This document shows positions 1-8,125 of a stretch of DNA of 64,000 nt, piece by piece. The DNA is taken from positions 186,001 through 250,000 of the forward strand of contig NZ_OOHJ01000030.1 of NCBI RefSeq assembly GCF_900323885.1. The letters run 5' to 3'. The notes beneath the pieces are model-generated. The model saw only the letters and a list, made by a program, of their open reading frames with translations. It did no database searches and was not told the DNA's origin. The stretch is from [Actinomadura] parvosata subsp. kistnae (GTDB lineage Bacteria; Actinomycetota; Actinomycetes; Streptosporangiales; Streptosporangiaceae). The translations under genes were made by a program, and so were the position numbers. Positions within the stretch are counted from its first letter, which is position 1. Each line of letters begins with the position of its first letter.

Positions 1-1623
1 GCACGCACGGACGCGGCCGTTCCCGGCTCGGTCTCCGAGGAGCCCGGCCGCGTCGGCACCGATCACCTGCTCGACCTCGTCGAGGGCGAGCCGGCGACGC
101 TGACGAAGATCGTCGCCTTGGTGACGTCTCGCGATCCCGCCGTCCACGACCCGCTCTCGGCCGCCCTGCGCCGGGCCCGGCAGGCCCCCGGCTTCGGCGA
201 ACTGCTGGCCGCCCACGAGGCGGCATGGGAGCGGCTGTGGGAACGGGCCCGGCTGGACGTGGACGGGTGGGAGCTGGCGCAGATCGTCCACCTGCACGTC
301 TTCCACCTGCTGCAGACGCTCAGCCCGCACACCGTCGACCTGGACGTCGGCGTGCCCGCGCGTGGCCTGCACGGGGAGGCGTACCGGGGGCACGTGTTCT
401 GGGACGAGCTGTTCGTGCTGCCCTGGCTCAACCTGCGCTTCCCCGAGGTCTCGCTCGGCCTGCTGCGCTACCGCTGGCGCCGCCTGCCCGAGGCCAGGGC
501 CGCGGCCCGGGCGGCCGGATTCGACGGCGCCATGTTCCCCTGGCAGAGCGGCAGCGACGGCCGCGAGGAGACCCAGACGTTCCACCTCAACCCCGCGTCG
601 GGACGCTGGCTCCCGGACGTCTCCCACCTGCAGCGTCACGTCGGCCTGGCCATCGCCTACAACGTGTGGCAGCACCACCTGGCCACCGGCTCCATGGCCC
701 CTTGGTGTGCGGAACTGCTGACCGAGATCGCCCGCTTCTTCGCCTCTCTCGCCGTGCTCGCCCCCGCCTCGGGCCGGTACGAGATCCACGGCGTCATGGG
801 CCCTGACGAGTACCACACCGCCTACCCCGGCGCCGGCACTCCCGGCCTGGACAACAACGCCTACACCAACATCATGACCGTGTGGCTGCTGTCCCGCGCC
901 CTGGAACTCGGCGTGGCCGATCCCACCGAGGCTGCCCGGTGGGAGGACATCACGCGGCGCATGCGCGTCGACTTCCATGACGGTGTCATCAGCCAGTTCA
1001 CCGGTTATGCCGACCTCGCCGAGCTCGACTGGAGCCGCTACAAGGGCGTGCGCCGGCTGGACCGGGCGCTGGAGGCGGACGGCGACGACGTCAACCGTTA
1101 CCAGGCGTCCAAGCAGGCCGACACGCTGATGGTGTTCTATCTGCTGACCGAGCAGGAGATCCAGGCGATCCTGGCCCGGCTCGGCTACCCGGCCGATCCC
1201 GGTCTGATCCCCCGGACGATCTCCTACTACCTGGACCGCACCAGCCACGGTTCCACGCTCAGCGCCGTCGTGCACGCCTGGGTGCTGGCCCGCTCCGACC
1301 GCGCCCGGTCCTGGCAGTTCTTCGCCGAAGCACTGATCAGCGACGTGTACGACGTCCAGGGCGGCACCACCGCCGAGGGCATCCACCTGGGCGCCATGGC
1401 CGGCACGCTGGACATGCTGCAGCGCTGCTACCTGGGCCTGGAACTCCGGCCGGACGGCCTGCGGCTCGACCCCCTCCTGCCGGAACGGCTCGGCTCGTTG
1501 TCACTGCCGGTCCTGTTTCGCGGGCGGCGGCTCGCCATCGAGGCCGACCACGAGCAGACACGCGTGGACGGCGTCACGCTGTCGCGCGGATCCAGCACCA
1601 CCATCGCTCAACCGGCGGTGTGA
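1..1623 (+). CDS. GH65 glycoside phosphorylase (trehalose/kojibiose phosphorylase-like), 5' end outside window
   Basis: Reading frame 1 is open from the first base, so the N-terminus lies upstream. The visible 540 residues are the (alpha/alpha)6 catalytic barrel and C-terminal domain of glycoside hydrolase family 65, which phosphorolyses alpha-linked disaccharides such as trehalose to hexose plus hexose-1-phosphate. Visible signatures are the HGEAYRGHVFWDELF block, FPWQSGSDG, the GVMGPDEYH block with the general-acid glutamate, the KQADTLM phosphate-site block and HGSTLS. In M. tuberculosis Rv2006 (OtsB1, DosR regulon) a GH65 domain is fused to a HAD phosphatase, so a HAD or beta-phosphoglucomutase domain may sit just upstream (inference). 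The exact disaccharide cannot be told from sequence. The TGA stop is at 1621-1623. Confidence 0.9.
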   Translation, partial: ARTDAAVPGSVSEEPGRVGTDHLLDLVEGEPATLTKIVALVTSRDPAVHDPLSAALRRARQAPGFGELLAAHEAAWERLWERARLDVDGWELAQIVHLHVFHLLQTLSPHTVDLDVGVPARGLHGEAYRGHVFWDELFVLPWLNLRFPEVSLGLLRYRWRRLPEARAAARAAGFDGAMFPWQSGSDGREETQTFHLNPASGRWLPDVSHLQRHVGLAIAYNVWQHHLATGSMAPWCAELLTEIARFFASLAVLAPASGRYEIHGVMGPDEYHTAYPGAGTPGLDNNAYTNIMTVWLLSRALELGVADPTEAARWEDITRRMRVDFHDGVISQFTGYADLAELDWSRYKGVRRLDRALEADGDDVNRYQASKQADTLMVFYLLTEQEIQAILARLGYPADPGLIPRTISYYLDRTSHGSTLSAVVHAWVLARSDRARSWQFFAEALISDVYDVQGGTTAEGIHLGAMAGTLDMLQRCYLGLELRPDGLRLDPLLPERLGSLSLPVLFRGRRLAIEADHEQTRVDGVTLSRGSSTTIAQPAV

Positions 1624-1654
1624 GAACCTGGCCCCGGCGTCGGGCGGGATTCCC

Positions 1655-1840
1655 ACCAGCTCCAGTTTCGCGATCTTGCCGTTGGCCGTCTTGGGGAGCG
1701 TGTCCCGGATCTCCACGTGGCGGGGGTATGTGCAGGCGGCCAGGCGGTCCTTGCAGTAGGCGATCAGCTCCGCCTCCGTGGCGCGCCTTGCGGGCTTGAG
1801 TGACACGTACGCCGTGACCTCTTCCCCCAGCCGCGCATCG
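1655..1840 (-). pseudogene. Relic of an acyl-CoA synthetase (AMP-binding enzyme C-terminal domain)
   Basis: About 60 residues on the minus strand match the C-terminal lid domain of ANL-family acyl/aryl-CoA ligases: LGEEVTAYVSL, then CKDRLAACTYPRHVEIRDTLPKTANGKIAKLEL. The invariant catalytic lysine lies in the PKTANGK block. Nothing of the large N-terminal AMP-binding domain (about 400 residues) is present upstream, and the open frame runs on into antisense of the GH65 gene without a native stop. This is therefore a fragment left by deletion rather than a working gene. Confidence 0.75.
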
Positions 1841-2030
1841 TGGTCCGTCCAGATCCACCTGGCCGAAACGGGACGGGCGACGGCCTCACGCGTGCCGGCC
1901 GGCCTCGCCGGCAGCCTGGCCTCCATGCGCGTGAGGTGACATCGCCGAGTGCCGGATCGCCTGTCCTAGCCGTTCACGATGGCATCGAGCATGGGCATCG
2001 GCCCGTTGTGATGTGCGGCGCTGCGCCGGC

Positions 2031-2881
2031 TCAGCTTTCGGTACGTGCTTGCCTGCGTACCACGACCAGCGGGCACGGAGACTGGTGCAGCAGCGCCTGG
2101 CTGACCGAGCCGAGGATCATTCCGGCGAACGTGCCGTGCCCGTGCGAGCCCACCACCAGCAGGTCCGCTCCCGAGGCGGCTTCACGCAGCACCGCGACCG
2201 GGTGCCCGTGCACGACGTCCGCGACGACGGGCACGTCCGGGTGACGCTCGCGATGCCCGGCGAGTGCCTCCTTCAGGATGAGCGATTGGTCGCGTTCGGC
2301 CTCGGGACCGGCAGGGTCGAATCCGCCGGCGTGCGGCCAGGCCCAGGCCAGCACCGCGCGCAGGATCGCACCACGCAGCTCGGCTTCGGCGAAGGCGGAC
2401 TCCAGCACCCGGTGCGCCTGCGGTGAGCCGTCCACGCCGGCCACGATCTCGCCGCGGGGCAACGACGGCAACTCGTGCACCACGGCCACGTCGCACGGCG
2501 CGTGCCCGGCCACGCCGAACGCCACCGACCCGACGAGCAGCCCGCGCACGCCACCGACGCCGTGGCTGCCGATCACCAGCAGCTCGGCGTCCTGCGCGGC
2601 CCTGGTCAGCGCGTACGCGGATCTCCGGCCGCGAGCACTGTCTCCACCTTGAGGCCCGGGCGCTCGCGGTGCGCCCTGTCCTCCGCGACGGCGAGCAGGT
2701 CCAGCCCTCCTCGCCGCATCCACCCGGCCACATCGGCGTAACGGCCGTCGGCGGTGTCGACGCACCAGCGCGGCAGCGCATGCATCACCGTCAGCGGCGT
2801 GCCACGCAGCACCGCTTCCCTGGCTGCCCAGGCGCACGCCTCCAGCCCGGCCCGTGAGCCGTCCACTCCAGCGATGATCAT
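2031..2881 (-). pseudogene. Universal stress protein, two tandem USP domains, one frameshift
   Basis: Domain 1 begins MIIAGVDGSRAGLEA at 2881, preceded by a GAGGAGG site 8 nt upstream; an upstream in-frame ATG at 2905 is less likely. Near position 2620 the frame breaks: the 5' frame reads VLAAGDPR then stops, while the next frame continues YALTRAAQDAELLVIGSHGVGGVRGLLVGSVAFGVAGHAPCDVAVV. Restoring one base in the CCGCG-TACGCG junction gives a continuous protein of about 283 residues. Domain 2 starts at IVAGVDGSPQAHRVL and ends GSHGHGTFAGMILGSVSQALLHQSPCPLVVV, with the GSxG-x9-GS ATP-binding motif. USPs bind ATP and help survival under hypoxia and starvation. A DevR-like box lies about 50 bp upstream of the start. 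The break is either a true frameshift or a sequencing error. Confidence 0.85.
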
Positions 2882-2932
2882 CGCGGTCGCCTCCTCTTCT
2901 CCCATCGCAACGCAGAGGTGCGGAAGTGGCCA

Positions 2933-2946
2933 GGGCCGAAGGTCCC
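2933..2946 (-). promoter_or_regulatory. DevR/DosR-like box
   Basis: GGGCCGAAGGTCCC on the plus strand (GGGACCTTCGGCCC on the minus strand), 52 bp upstream of the USP start at 2881. The same 14-mer occurs at 46859-46872. Confidence 0.7.
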
Positions 2947-3025
2947 GTCCTCGCTTTTTCGTCCCGAGCGGGCCAGGATCACCGAGTGATGTCCGCGGCG
3001 CGAGGTGCGCCGTCCTGCGATTCCG

Positions 3026-3142
3026 TTGATCAAGCTCGGGCCAGAGCCGCGGGACGAGATCGGCCTCGGCGTCTGCAAGGGCTGCGGCCTGTGCGTGGTG
3101 GAGTGCCGGCGAGCGCCGTCGAGACGGCCCAGGAGATCAGCC
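3026..3142 (+). pseudogene. Relic of the 4Fe-4S C-terminus of the GltD-like/PorD-type oxidoreductase
   Basis: The plus strand reads [27 protein letters not shown] and, after a 1-bp shift, PASAVETAQEIS. This aligns along its whole length, at protein and DNA level, with the end of the intact gene at 60485-62104 ([38 protein letters not shown]). Only the last roughly 40 codons remain, so this is the tail of a lost second copy of that gene. It overlaps the 3' end of the USP gene on the other strand by a few bases. Confidence 0.8.
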
Positions 3143-3826
3143 GGCGGGGCCTGCCACCGCGACGGGGCACGGCGCGTGCCGGAGGAGATGCTCGGGGTGC
3201 TTGCGTCCGACAACCATGAGTGTCGCCGGCGCATGGTCGGCGCTTCGCCGGAGCCGTGCTCCCGGGTGGCGTCTGCTGTATTCGGTGAGGTCCACCGTGG
3301 CCGCGAGCGGCAGCTGACGCAGCTCGGCCTCGCCGAACGCGAATTCCAGGACGGTCTCGTCCGGGTTCGTCTCGGCCACGACGATGGATCCTCGTGCTGT
3401 CGCGGCGGGCAGCGGTCCTGGTCCGCGTACGACGATCACGGGGCTTTGGGCGTGGGCGGCGACGTAGCCGGCCACGGAGCCCACGACCGCTCTCGGCAAC
3501 GCGCTGAGCCCCCGGGAGCCGACCACGACGAGCGCGGCACCGCCGGAGAGCCCGACAAGGTGTTCGGCGGCAGGACCTTCGTACAGGTCGGTGTCGACCT
3601 GCACGCCGGAGCTGGTCTGCCGGGCGCAGTCGGCGCCGTGCCACAGCACGTGCTCGGCCGCCTTGCGCAGGTGGGCCTTGGTCTCCTCGTCCGCTTTGCC
3701 GTACGGCCATTGCCACGCGTGCGCGACGATCAGGGGCAGCTTTCTGAGCTCGGCCTCGTCGAGCGCCCAGTCCAGGGCCTGCATGGAGAAGTCCGAGCCG
3801 TCGTAGCCGAGCACGATGTGGTGCAT
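3137..3826 (-). CDS. Universal stress protein, two-domain
   Basis: 229 residues. Domain 1 starts MHHIVLGYDGSDFSMQALDWALDEAELRKLPLIVAHAWQWPYG and ends with the ATP-binding motif GSRG-x9-GS (VVVGSRGLSALPRAVVGSVAGYVA). Domain 2 (IVVAETNPDETVLEFAFGEAELRQLPLAATV) is short and keeps only a degenerate C-terminal motif (ATLMVVGRKHPEHLLRHAPCPVAV), so probably only domain 1 binds nucleotide. It is a close paralogue of the USP at 49996-50700. The ATG at 3826 follows a GGAGGCGACGCC site. It is divergent from the GNAT/CoA-ligase gene and shares with it a near-perfect palindromic box at 3924-3937. Cytosolic stress protein; the partner is unknown. Confidence 0.92.
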   Translation of the reverse strand: MHHIVLGYDGSDFSMQALDWALDEAELRKLPLIVAHAWQWPYGKADEETKAHLRKAAEHVLWHGADCARQTSSGVQVDTDLYEGPAAEHLVGLSGGAALVVVGSRGLSALPRAVVGSVAGYVAAHAQSPVIVVRGPGPLPAATARGSIVVAETNPDETVLEFAFGEAELRQLPLAATVDLTEYSRRHPGARLRRSADHAPATLMVVGRKHPEHLLRHAPCPVAVAGPAG

Positions 3827-3923
3827 GGCGTCGCCTCCTGACCTGTGGCGGGCGAGCGGGCCCGGGCCGATGCCGTGCCGCGCTTGCTGTCTTCAGACTC
3901 GCGCCGTGCGGGCCCGGCCGGCA

Positions 3924-3937
3924 GGGACCTTGGGCCC
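3924..3937. promoter_or_regulatory. DevR/DosR-like box in divergent promoter
   Basis: GGGACCTTGGGCCC, between the USP (start 3826, minus) and the GNAT/acyl-CoA synthetase fusion (start 4028, plus). One site could serve both genes, at about 97 bp and 90 bp respectively. Confidence 0.65.
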
Positions 3938-4027
3938 GCACGCCGGGGCCGTACGGCTCTGCCTGGCCGAGCGTCGCTCGGGCAGCCTCAGAGGTGGGGA
4001 GCACCTTTGAGGGACGGGAGACTCGCC

Positions 4028-6616
4028 ATGGCCGAGGGATACGACGTCCTGCTGCGTGACGGCGGCATCGCTCATGTGCGCCCGCTGCGGCCCGGCGACC
4101 GCGCGGCGCTGCACGAGCTGGTGGACCGCTCGTCGGAGCGCTCGGCCTACCTGCGCTTCTTCACCGGCGGCCGGAACACGGCGCACGCGTACATGGACCG
4201 CGTCACGAGCGACAAGTACAGGGGCCACGCCTTGGTCGCCGTCATGCACGAGCGGCTGGTGGCGGTGGCCGAGTACATCCCCATGGACGACGATCGTGCC
4301 GACCTGGCGATTCTCATCGACGACGCGGTCCACGGCCACGGGCTCGGCACGCTGCTGCTGGAGCACGTCGCGCTGGACGCGGCCGGGCACGGCGTACGGG
4401 AACTGGTGGCCGAGGTGCTGGCCGAGAACCGGCCGATGATCCGGGTGCTGCACGATCTGGGCCTTCCGGTGGGGCAGCGCTTCGAAGACGGCACGCTGCA
4501 CGTCGCCATCACCGCCGAGCCGACGGCCGGGCTGCGGGAGGGTATCGAGGCCCGCGACCATGAGGCGGAGCGGGCGTCGCTGGCGCGGGTGCTCGCACCG
4601 CGTTCGGTGGCGGTGATCGGGGCTTCGCGCGACGAGCGCGCGGTCGGGCACAAGGTGCTGCGCAACCTCCTCGACGGCGGCTTCGCCGGGCCGGTCCACC
4701 CCGTCAACCCGAACGCCACCGAGGTGGCCGGACTGACCTGCCGCCCTGGAGTGCCGGCCGGCGTCGATCTGGCCGTGGTAGCGGTCCCCGCCGCACACGT
4801 GCTCGAGGTCGCCCGGGACTGCGCCAAGGCCGGCGTGGCCGGGCTGGTGGTGCTCTCCTCCGGCTTCGCCGAGGCCGGGCAGCATGGTGCGGAGGCGGAG
4901 TTGCTGCAGGTCTGCCGCTCGGCCGGGATGCGCCTCATCGGCCCGAACTGCCTGGGGGTGGTCAACACCGCGGTCCGGCTGAACGCCAGTTTCCTGCCGC
5001 ACCCGCCGGTCCGGGGCCGCATCGCGCTGATGTCGCAGTCGGGCGCGGTCGGCGCGGCGCTGCTGGACCGCCTGGAGGTCTCCGCGTTCGTCTCCGTCGG
5101 CAACAAGGCCGATGTCAGTGGCAACGACCTGCTCGAGTACTGGGAGGACGACGACGGCACCGATGTGATCGCGCTGTATCTGGAGTCGTTCGGGAATCCG
5201 CGCAAGTTCGCCCGAATCGCTCGCCGGGTGACCGCGCGCAAGCCGGTGCTGCTGGTCAAGAGCGGGCGCAGCGACGCCGGTGACCGTGCGGTGCGCTCGC
5301 ACACCGCCGCCGCGGCCACTCCGGACGTCGCGGTGGACGCGCTGGTCCGCGCGGCCGGGGTGATCCGGCTCGACAGCGTCCACGATCTGATCGACACGGC
5401 CAGGCTGCTCGCGTCCCAGCCTCTTCCCCGAGGGCGGCGGGTCGCCATCGGGGGGAACTCGGGCGGGCCTGAGGCGATGGCCGCTGATGCCTGTGAGTGT
5501 CGCGGGCTGACGGTTCCCGAGCTGCCGCCCGGTCTGCCGGCGGCCCGGCCGGGCGCCGCGATGACCAACCCGGTCGATCTGACCGCCGACGCGAGCGCGG
5601 CTGAGATCGGCGCCGCGCTGAAGGCGCTCATCGCCTCGCCTCATGTGGACGTGATCCTGGCCGTTTACACGCCGCCGTTCGGATCGGGTCTCGAGGAAAC
5701 CCGTCAGGCCATCGCCGAGGCCGCCATGGGGGCGGACAAGACGGTGCTGGCCTGCGTCGTCGGCCACGACGGCCTGATCGGCGGGCGTATCCCCGCCTAT
5801 GCCTTCCCCGAGCAGGCCGTCGAGGCGCTCGCGCACGTCGTGGGCTACGCCGAAGGGCGCAGGCGCCCGGTTCCGCCCCTTGTTCTGCCTGCCGTGGATG
5901 ACAGGACGGCACGGGAGATCGTGCGGGCCGAGCTGGCGGCACATCCCGACGGGAACTGGCTCTCCCCCGCGACCACCGCTCGGCTCCTGGGCTGCTACGG
6001 CGTGCCGCTCGTGGAGTCCATCCAGGTGGGCGGTCCCCGGGCCGCCGTACAGGCGGCCCGCAAGGTGGGGCTGCCCGTGGTGCTCAAGGCCGTCGGGCCG
6101 GTGCACAAGAGCGACGTCGGCGGGGTCCGGCTCGGCCTGCGTACCGAGGAAGAGGTGCGGCGGGCCTACCGGGAGATGTCGGGGCGCATCGGCGAGGACA
6201 TGTCCGGCGCCATCGTCCAGCCCATGCTGGCGGGCGGCGTCGAGATCATCGCCGGCGGGGTCAACTATCCGGCGTTCGGGCCGCTGGTCATGGTCGGCAT
6301 GGGCGGGGTGACGGCCGACCTGCTGGCCGACCGGGTCTTCCGTGTGCCGCCGATCGCCGATGCCGCCGCCATGATCGACGAGATGCGCTGTGCCCCGCTC
6401 CTGCACGGCTACCGTGGTTCGCCGCCCGCCGCCATCGACGCGCTGGCCGGCCTGCTCGTACGCATCGGCCGGTTGCTCGAAGACCTCCCCCAGGTGGCCG
6501 AGCTGGACCTCAATCCGGTCATGGTCACCCCCGGCGGTGCCACCACGGTGGATGCCCGCATCCGGGTCGTGCCCTGCGAACCTCGCCCCTCGCCACTGCT
6601 CCGCCGCCTGCGCTGA
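4028..6616 (+). CDS. GNAT acetyltransferase fused to ADP-forming acyl-CoA synthetase-like protein (Pat-type)
   Basis: 862 residues from the ATG at 4028, which follows a GGGACGGGAG site; the frame is open further upstream but lacks coding character. Order: GNAT domain (about 1-165, acetyl-CoA loop near VHGHGLGTLLLEHV), CoA-binding Rossmann domain (about 185-310, LAPRSVAVIGASRDERAVGHKVLRNLL), succinyl-CoA-ligase-like domain (about 325-600, SQSGAVGAALLDRL and the RSHTAA block that carries the phospho-histidine in the family), and an ATP-grasp domain (about 640-862, LKAVGPVHKSDVGGVRLGL). Related bacterial and actinobacterial proteins acetylate lysines, notably on acyl-CoA synthetases; whether ligase activity is retained here is unknown. 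The N-terminal position of GNAT is one of the two known orders. The DevR-like box suggests induction with the dormancy genes. Confidence 0.9.
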   Translation: MAEGYDVLLRDGGIAHVRPLRPGDRAALHELVDRSSERSAYLRFFTGGRNTAHAYMDRVTSDKYRGHALVAVMHERLVAVAEYIPMDDDRADLAILIDDAVHGHGLGTLLLEHVALDAAGHGVRELVAEVLAENRPMIRVLHDLGLPVGQRFEDGTLHVAITAEPTAGLREGIEARDHEAERASLARVLAPRSVAVIGASRDERAVGHKVLRNLLDGGFAGPVHPVNPNATEVAGLTCRPGVPAGVDLAVVAVPAAHVLEVARDCAKAGVAGLVVLSSGFAEAGQHGAEAELLQVCRSAGMRLIGPNCLGVVNTAVRLNASFLPHPPVRGRIALMSQSGAVGAALLDRLEVSAFVSVGNKADVSGNDLLEYWEDDDGTDVIALYLESFGNPRKFARIARRVTARKPVLLVKSGRSDAGDRAVRSHTAAAATPDVAVDALVRAAGVIRLDSVHDLIDTARLLASQPLPRGRRVAIGGNSGGPEAMAADACECRGLTVPELPPGLPAARPGAAMTNPVDLTADASAAEIGAALKALIASPHVDVILAVYTPPFGSGLEETRQAIAEAAMGADKTVLACVVGHDGLIGGRIPAYAFPEQAVEALAHVVGYAEGRRRPVPPLVLPAVDDRTAREIVRAELAAHPDGNWLSPATTARLLGCYGVPLVESIQVGGPRAAVQAARKVGLPVVLKAVGPVHKSDVGGVRLGLRTEEEVRRAYREMSGRIGEDMSGAIVQPMLAGGVEIIAGGVNYPAFGPLVMVGMGGVTADLLADRVFRVPPIADAAAMIDEMRCAPLLHGYRGSPPAAIDALAGLLVRIGRLLEDLPQVAELDLNPVMVTPGGATTVDARIRVVPCEPRPSPLLRRLR

Positions 6617-6640
6617 GCGGGCCGGGCTCGGGAGCGCGGG

Positions 6641-6654
6641 AAGGCTTTCGTCCC
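6641..6654. promoter_or_regulatory. Weak DevR-like box
   Basis: AAGGCTTTCGTCCC, 110 bp upstream of the 31-aa ORF at 6764. The right half-site is good, the left half degenerate. Confidence 0.35.
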
Positions 6655-6763
6655 TGGCTGCGAACCCGCCGCTGGGATGAATGGTGTCCTGACCAGCCGC
6701 ACCTGCCCTTGCTGTCCACCGCACGAGACAGTGACAGGAACCGTCCAGGAGGAGCTGATCAAG

Positions 6764-6859
6764 ATGCGCACCACTCGCATAACCCTGCGCCCGCGACCGG
6801 CTCGACCTCAGCCGGACCAGGATCTGCGAACACCGTCCGGGCACGTCCTTGCCTATTGA
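6764..6859 (+). CDS. 31-residue microprotein, family member 1
   Basis: A 31-codon ORF with an ideal site (CAGGAGGAGC, about 9 nt before ATG). It carries LRPRPA at residues 8-13, DLRTP at 20-24, Gly26, Leu29 and C-terminal Tyr31. It aligns without gaps with a second 31-residue ORF at 21515-21610 (16 of 31 identical), which also has a DevR-like box upstream. It is very basic and proline-rich, with no membrane segment and no signal peptide. No known family is recognised. Conservation of length, of the last residue and of the ribosome site argues for a real peptide rather than chance. Confidence 0.7.
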   Translation: MRTTRITLRPRPARPQPDQDLRTPSGHVLAY

Positions 6860-6963
6860 CCGCCGCCACGCGATGAGGAACCGGCAGGGACTCCCGACTC
6901 CATGAAGCGCGGCGCTCGCGGAGTGCGATGGAGGCGACAGGAAGGGAGGGATTTGCGACGCGC

Positions 6964-7390
6964 ATGACCGTCGCGGATGCGATGATGACGAAGGTCGTCT
7001 CCGTCACCGCCACCGCCCGTTCAAGGACGTCGCCGAAGCGCTCATCGTCGGCGGTATCAGCGCCGCCCCGGTTACGGACGACGGCGACCACGTGCTCGGC
7101 ACGGTGTCCGAGGCCGAGCTGATGACCAGCCCCGCCATCAGTGTCTCCGCCAAGACGGCCACTGTCCAGGCCGCTCGCCTGATGGAAGGCCCATGACGTC
7201 AAGCAGCTCGCGGTCGTCGACCGCGACGATCGAGGTCCGTCAGGGCATCGTGACGTTGTCCGGCCGCATGGAGTGCCGCACCGAGGCCGAGATCGCGGTG
7301 CGCATGACGCGCCGGATCAACGGCGTGGCGTACGTCGTGAACGAGCTGGCCTGGAGGCAGGACGACGCACCCGCGCTGGGCGGAGCCTGG
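6964..7390 (+). pseudogene. Decayed CBS-BON protein
   Basis: Starts MTVADAMMTKVVSVTAT and then follows, with two or more frameshifts and two deletions, the intact paralogue at 50914-51594: PFKDVAEALIVGGISAAPVTDDGDHVLGTVSEAEL, a gap of about 35 residues, MTSPAISVSAKTATVQAARLM, HDVKQLAVVDRDDR, a second gap, and the BON part EVRQGIVTLSGRMECRTEAEIAVRMTRRINGVAYVVNELAW. No continuous frame exists. It is one of several decayed copies of this gene type in the window. Confidence 0.85.
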
Positions 7391-7407
7391 ATCGAGCGCA
7401 TGCCGGT

Positions 7408-7917
7408 TCAGCCGGCGAGGGAGAACGCCTGTACTGCACGTAACATCCGTCCGGCCTCTTCCAGGTCGCGGTGGGCCTCCAGGACGCGACCGGCTGCTGT
7501 GGCGAAGCGGATGAGGTACTCCTCGGCGTGCTCATCGAGGTCCGAGCCTGCCACCCAAATGGCGGCATGGCTGCGCGTGTTCAGCGGGACGGGCACGCTC
7601 AGCAGGCGGAATCGACCCATGTCGACATGGATGGGTTCGGACTGCCCGGCCAACGCGAGGAGCACGTTGCCGGAACCCAGCCATCGCCGGACCCGCAGCG
7701 GATCTCCGGGCGGCATCGTCATCTGGATCAGCTGGGCGAACTGGGGTGGTGCTCCCGCCTCGACCAGACCGGCGTAGCCGGTGCCGCAGATCTCCGCCGC
7801 GACGGTGACGATCTGCTCGAACAGCCGCCGAGAATGACAGGCGGAGATGGCGTCGATCAGTTGCCGTAGCCCCTCTGTGGAGGGCTGCGGGCGCATCACT
7901 GGACCGGACCTGCTCAT
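7408..7917 (-). CDS. GAF-domain protein (DevS-like sensor fragment)
   Basis: 169 residues, ATG at 7917 with an AGGGGG site. The fold looks like a single GAF domain: an N-terminal helix (TEGLRQLIDAISACHSRRLFEQIVTVAAEICGTGYAGLV), core strands (FRLLSVPVPLNTRSHAAIWVAG) and a C-terminal helix (EYLIRFATAAGRVLEAHRDLEEAGRM). GAF domains of DosS/DevS-type kinases bind haem or other ligands, but no histidine-kinase domain follows here and no haem-ligand histidine can be assigned. It could be a ligand-binding accessory protein or a shortened sensor. A DevR-like box lies 54 bp upstream. Confidence 0.75.
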   Translation of the reverse strand: MSRSGPVMRPQPSTEGLRQLIDAISACHSRRLFEQIVTVAAEICGTGYAGLVEAGAPPQFAQLIQMTMPPGDPLRVRRWLGSGNVLLALAGQSEPIHVDMGRFRLLSVPVPLNTRSHAAIWVAGSDLDEHAEEYLIRFATAAGRVLEAHRDLEEAGRMLRAVQAFSLAG

Positions 7918-7970
7918 GGCTCGCCCCCTACTTCCGACTTCATGGTCCGGCCGCTCTCCGGCAGCGGAAA

Positions 7971-7984
7971 GGGTCTTTGGCCCT
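7971..7984. promoter_or_regulatory. DevR-like box
   Basis: GGGTCTTTGGCCCT, 54 bp before the GAF gene start (minus strand). A second, stronger box at 8058 serves the divergent CBS gene. Confidence 0.55.
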
Positions 7985-8057
7985 CACTCCCCGCGATAGG
8001 CCTCAGGACGTTCCCGGACGATCCGACCCGAGTACGGGCCCTGCGATCGGGATCGTC

Positions 8058-8071
8058 GGGACTTTCGGCCC
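8058..8071 (+). promoter_or_regulatory. DevR-like box (best consensus)
   Basis: GGGACTTTCGGCCC, 55 bp upstream of the ATG at 8126. The same 14-mer is found at 50737-50750 and, inverted, at 25081-25094 and 57667-57680. Confidence 0.75.
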
Positions 8072-8125
8072 TGTGTCCGTCGAACCTCGCAAGGTGTGAT
8101 GGGGGTAACGAGGCAGGGGACGACG

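Noticed and set aside
3893-6844. Very long minus-strand open frame (983 codons) opposite the GNAT/CoA-ligase gene, and similar ones at 26348-28555, 29124-31010 and 60383-62731
   Set aside because: They mirror genuine genes in high-GC DNA, have no domain signatures (Arg/Gly/His-rich, low complexity) and no ribosome sites. They are antisense shadows.
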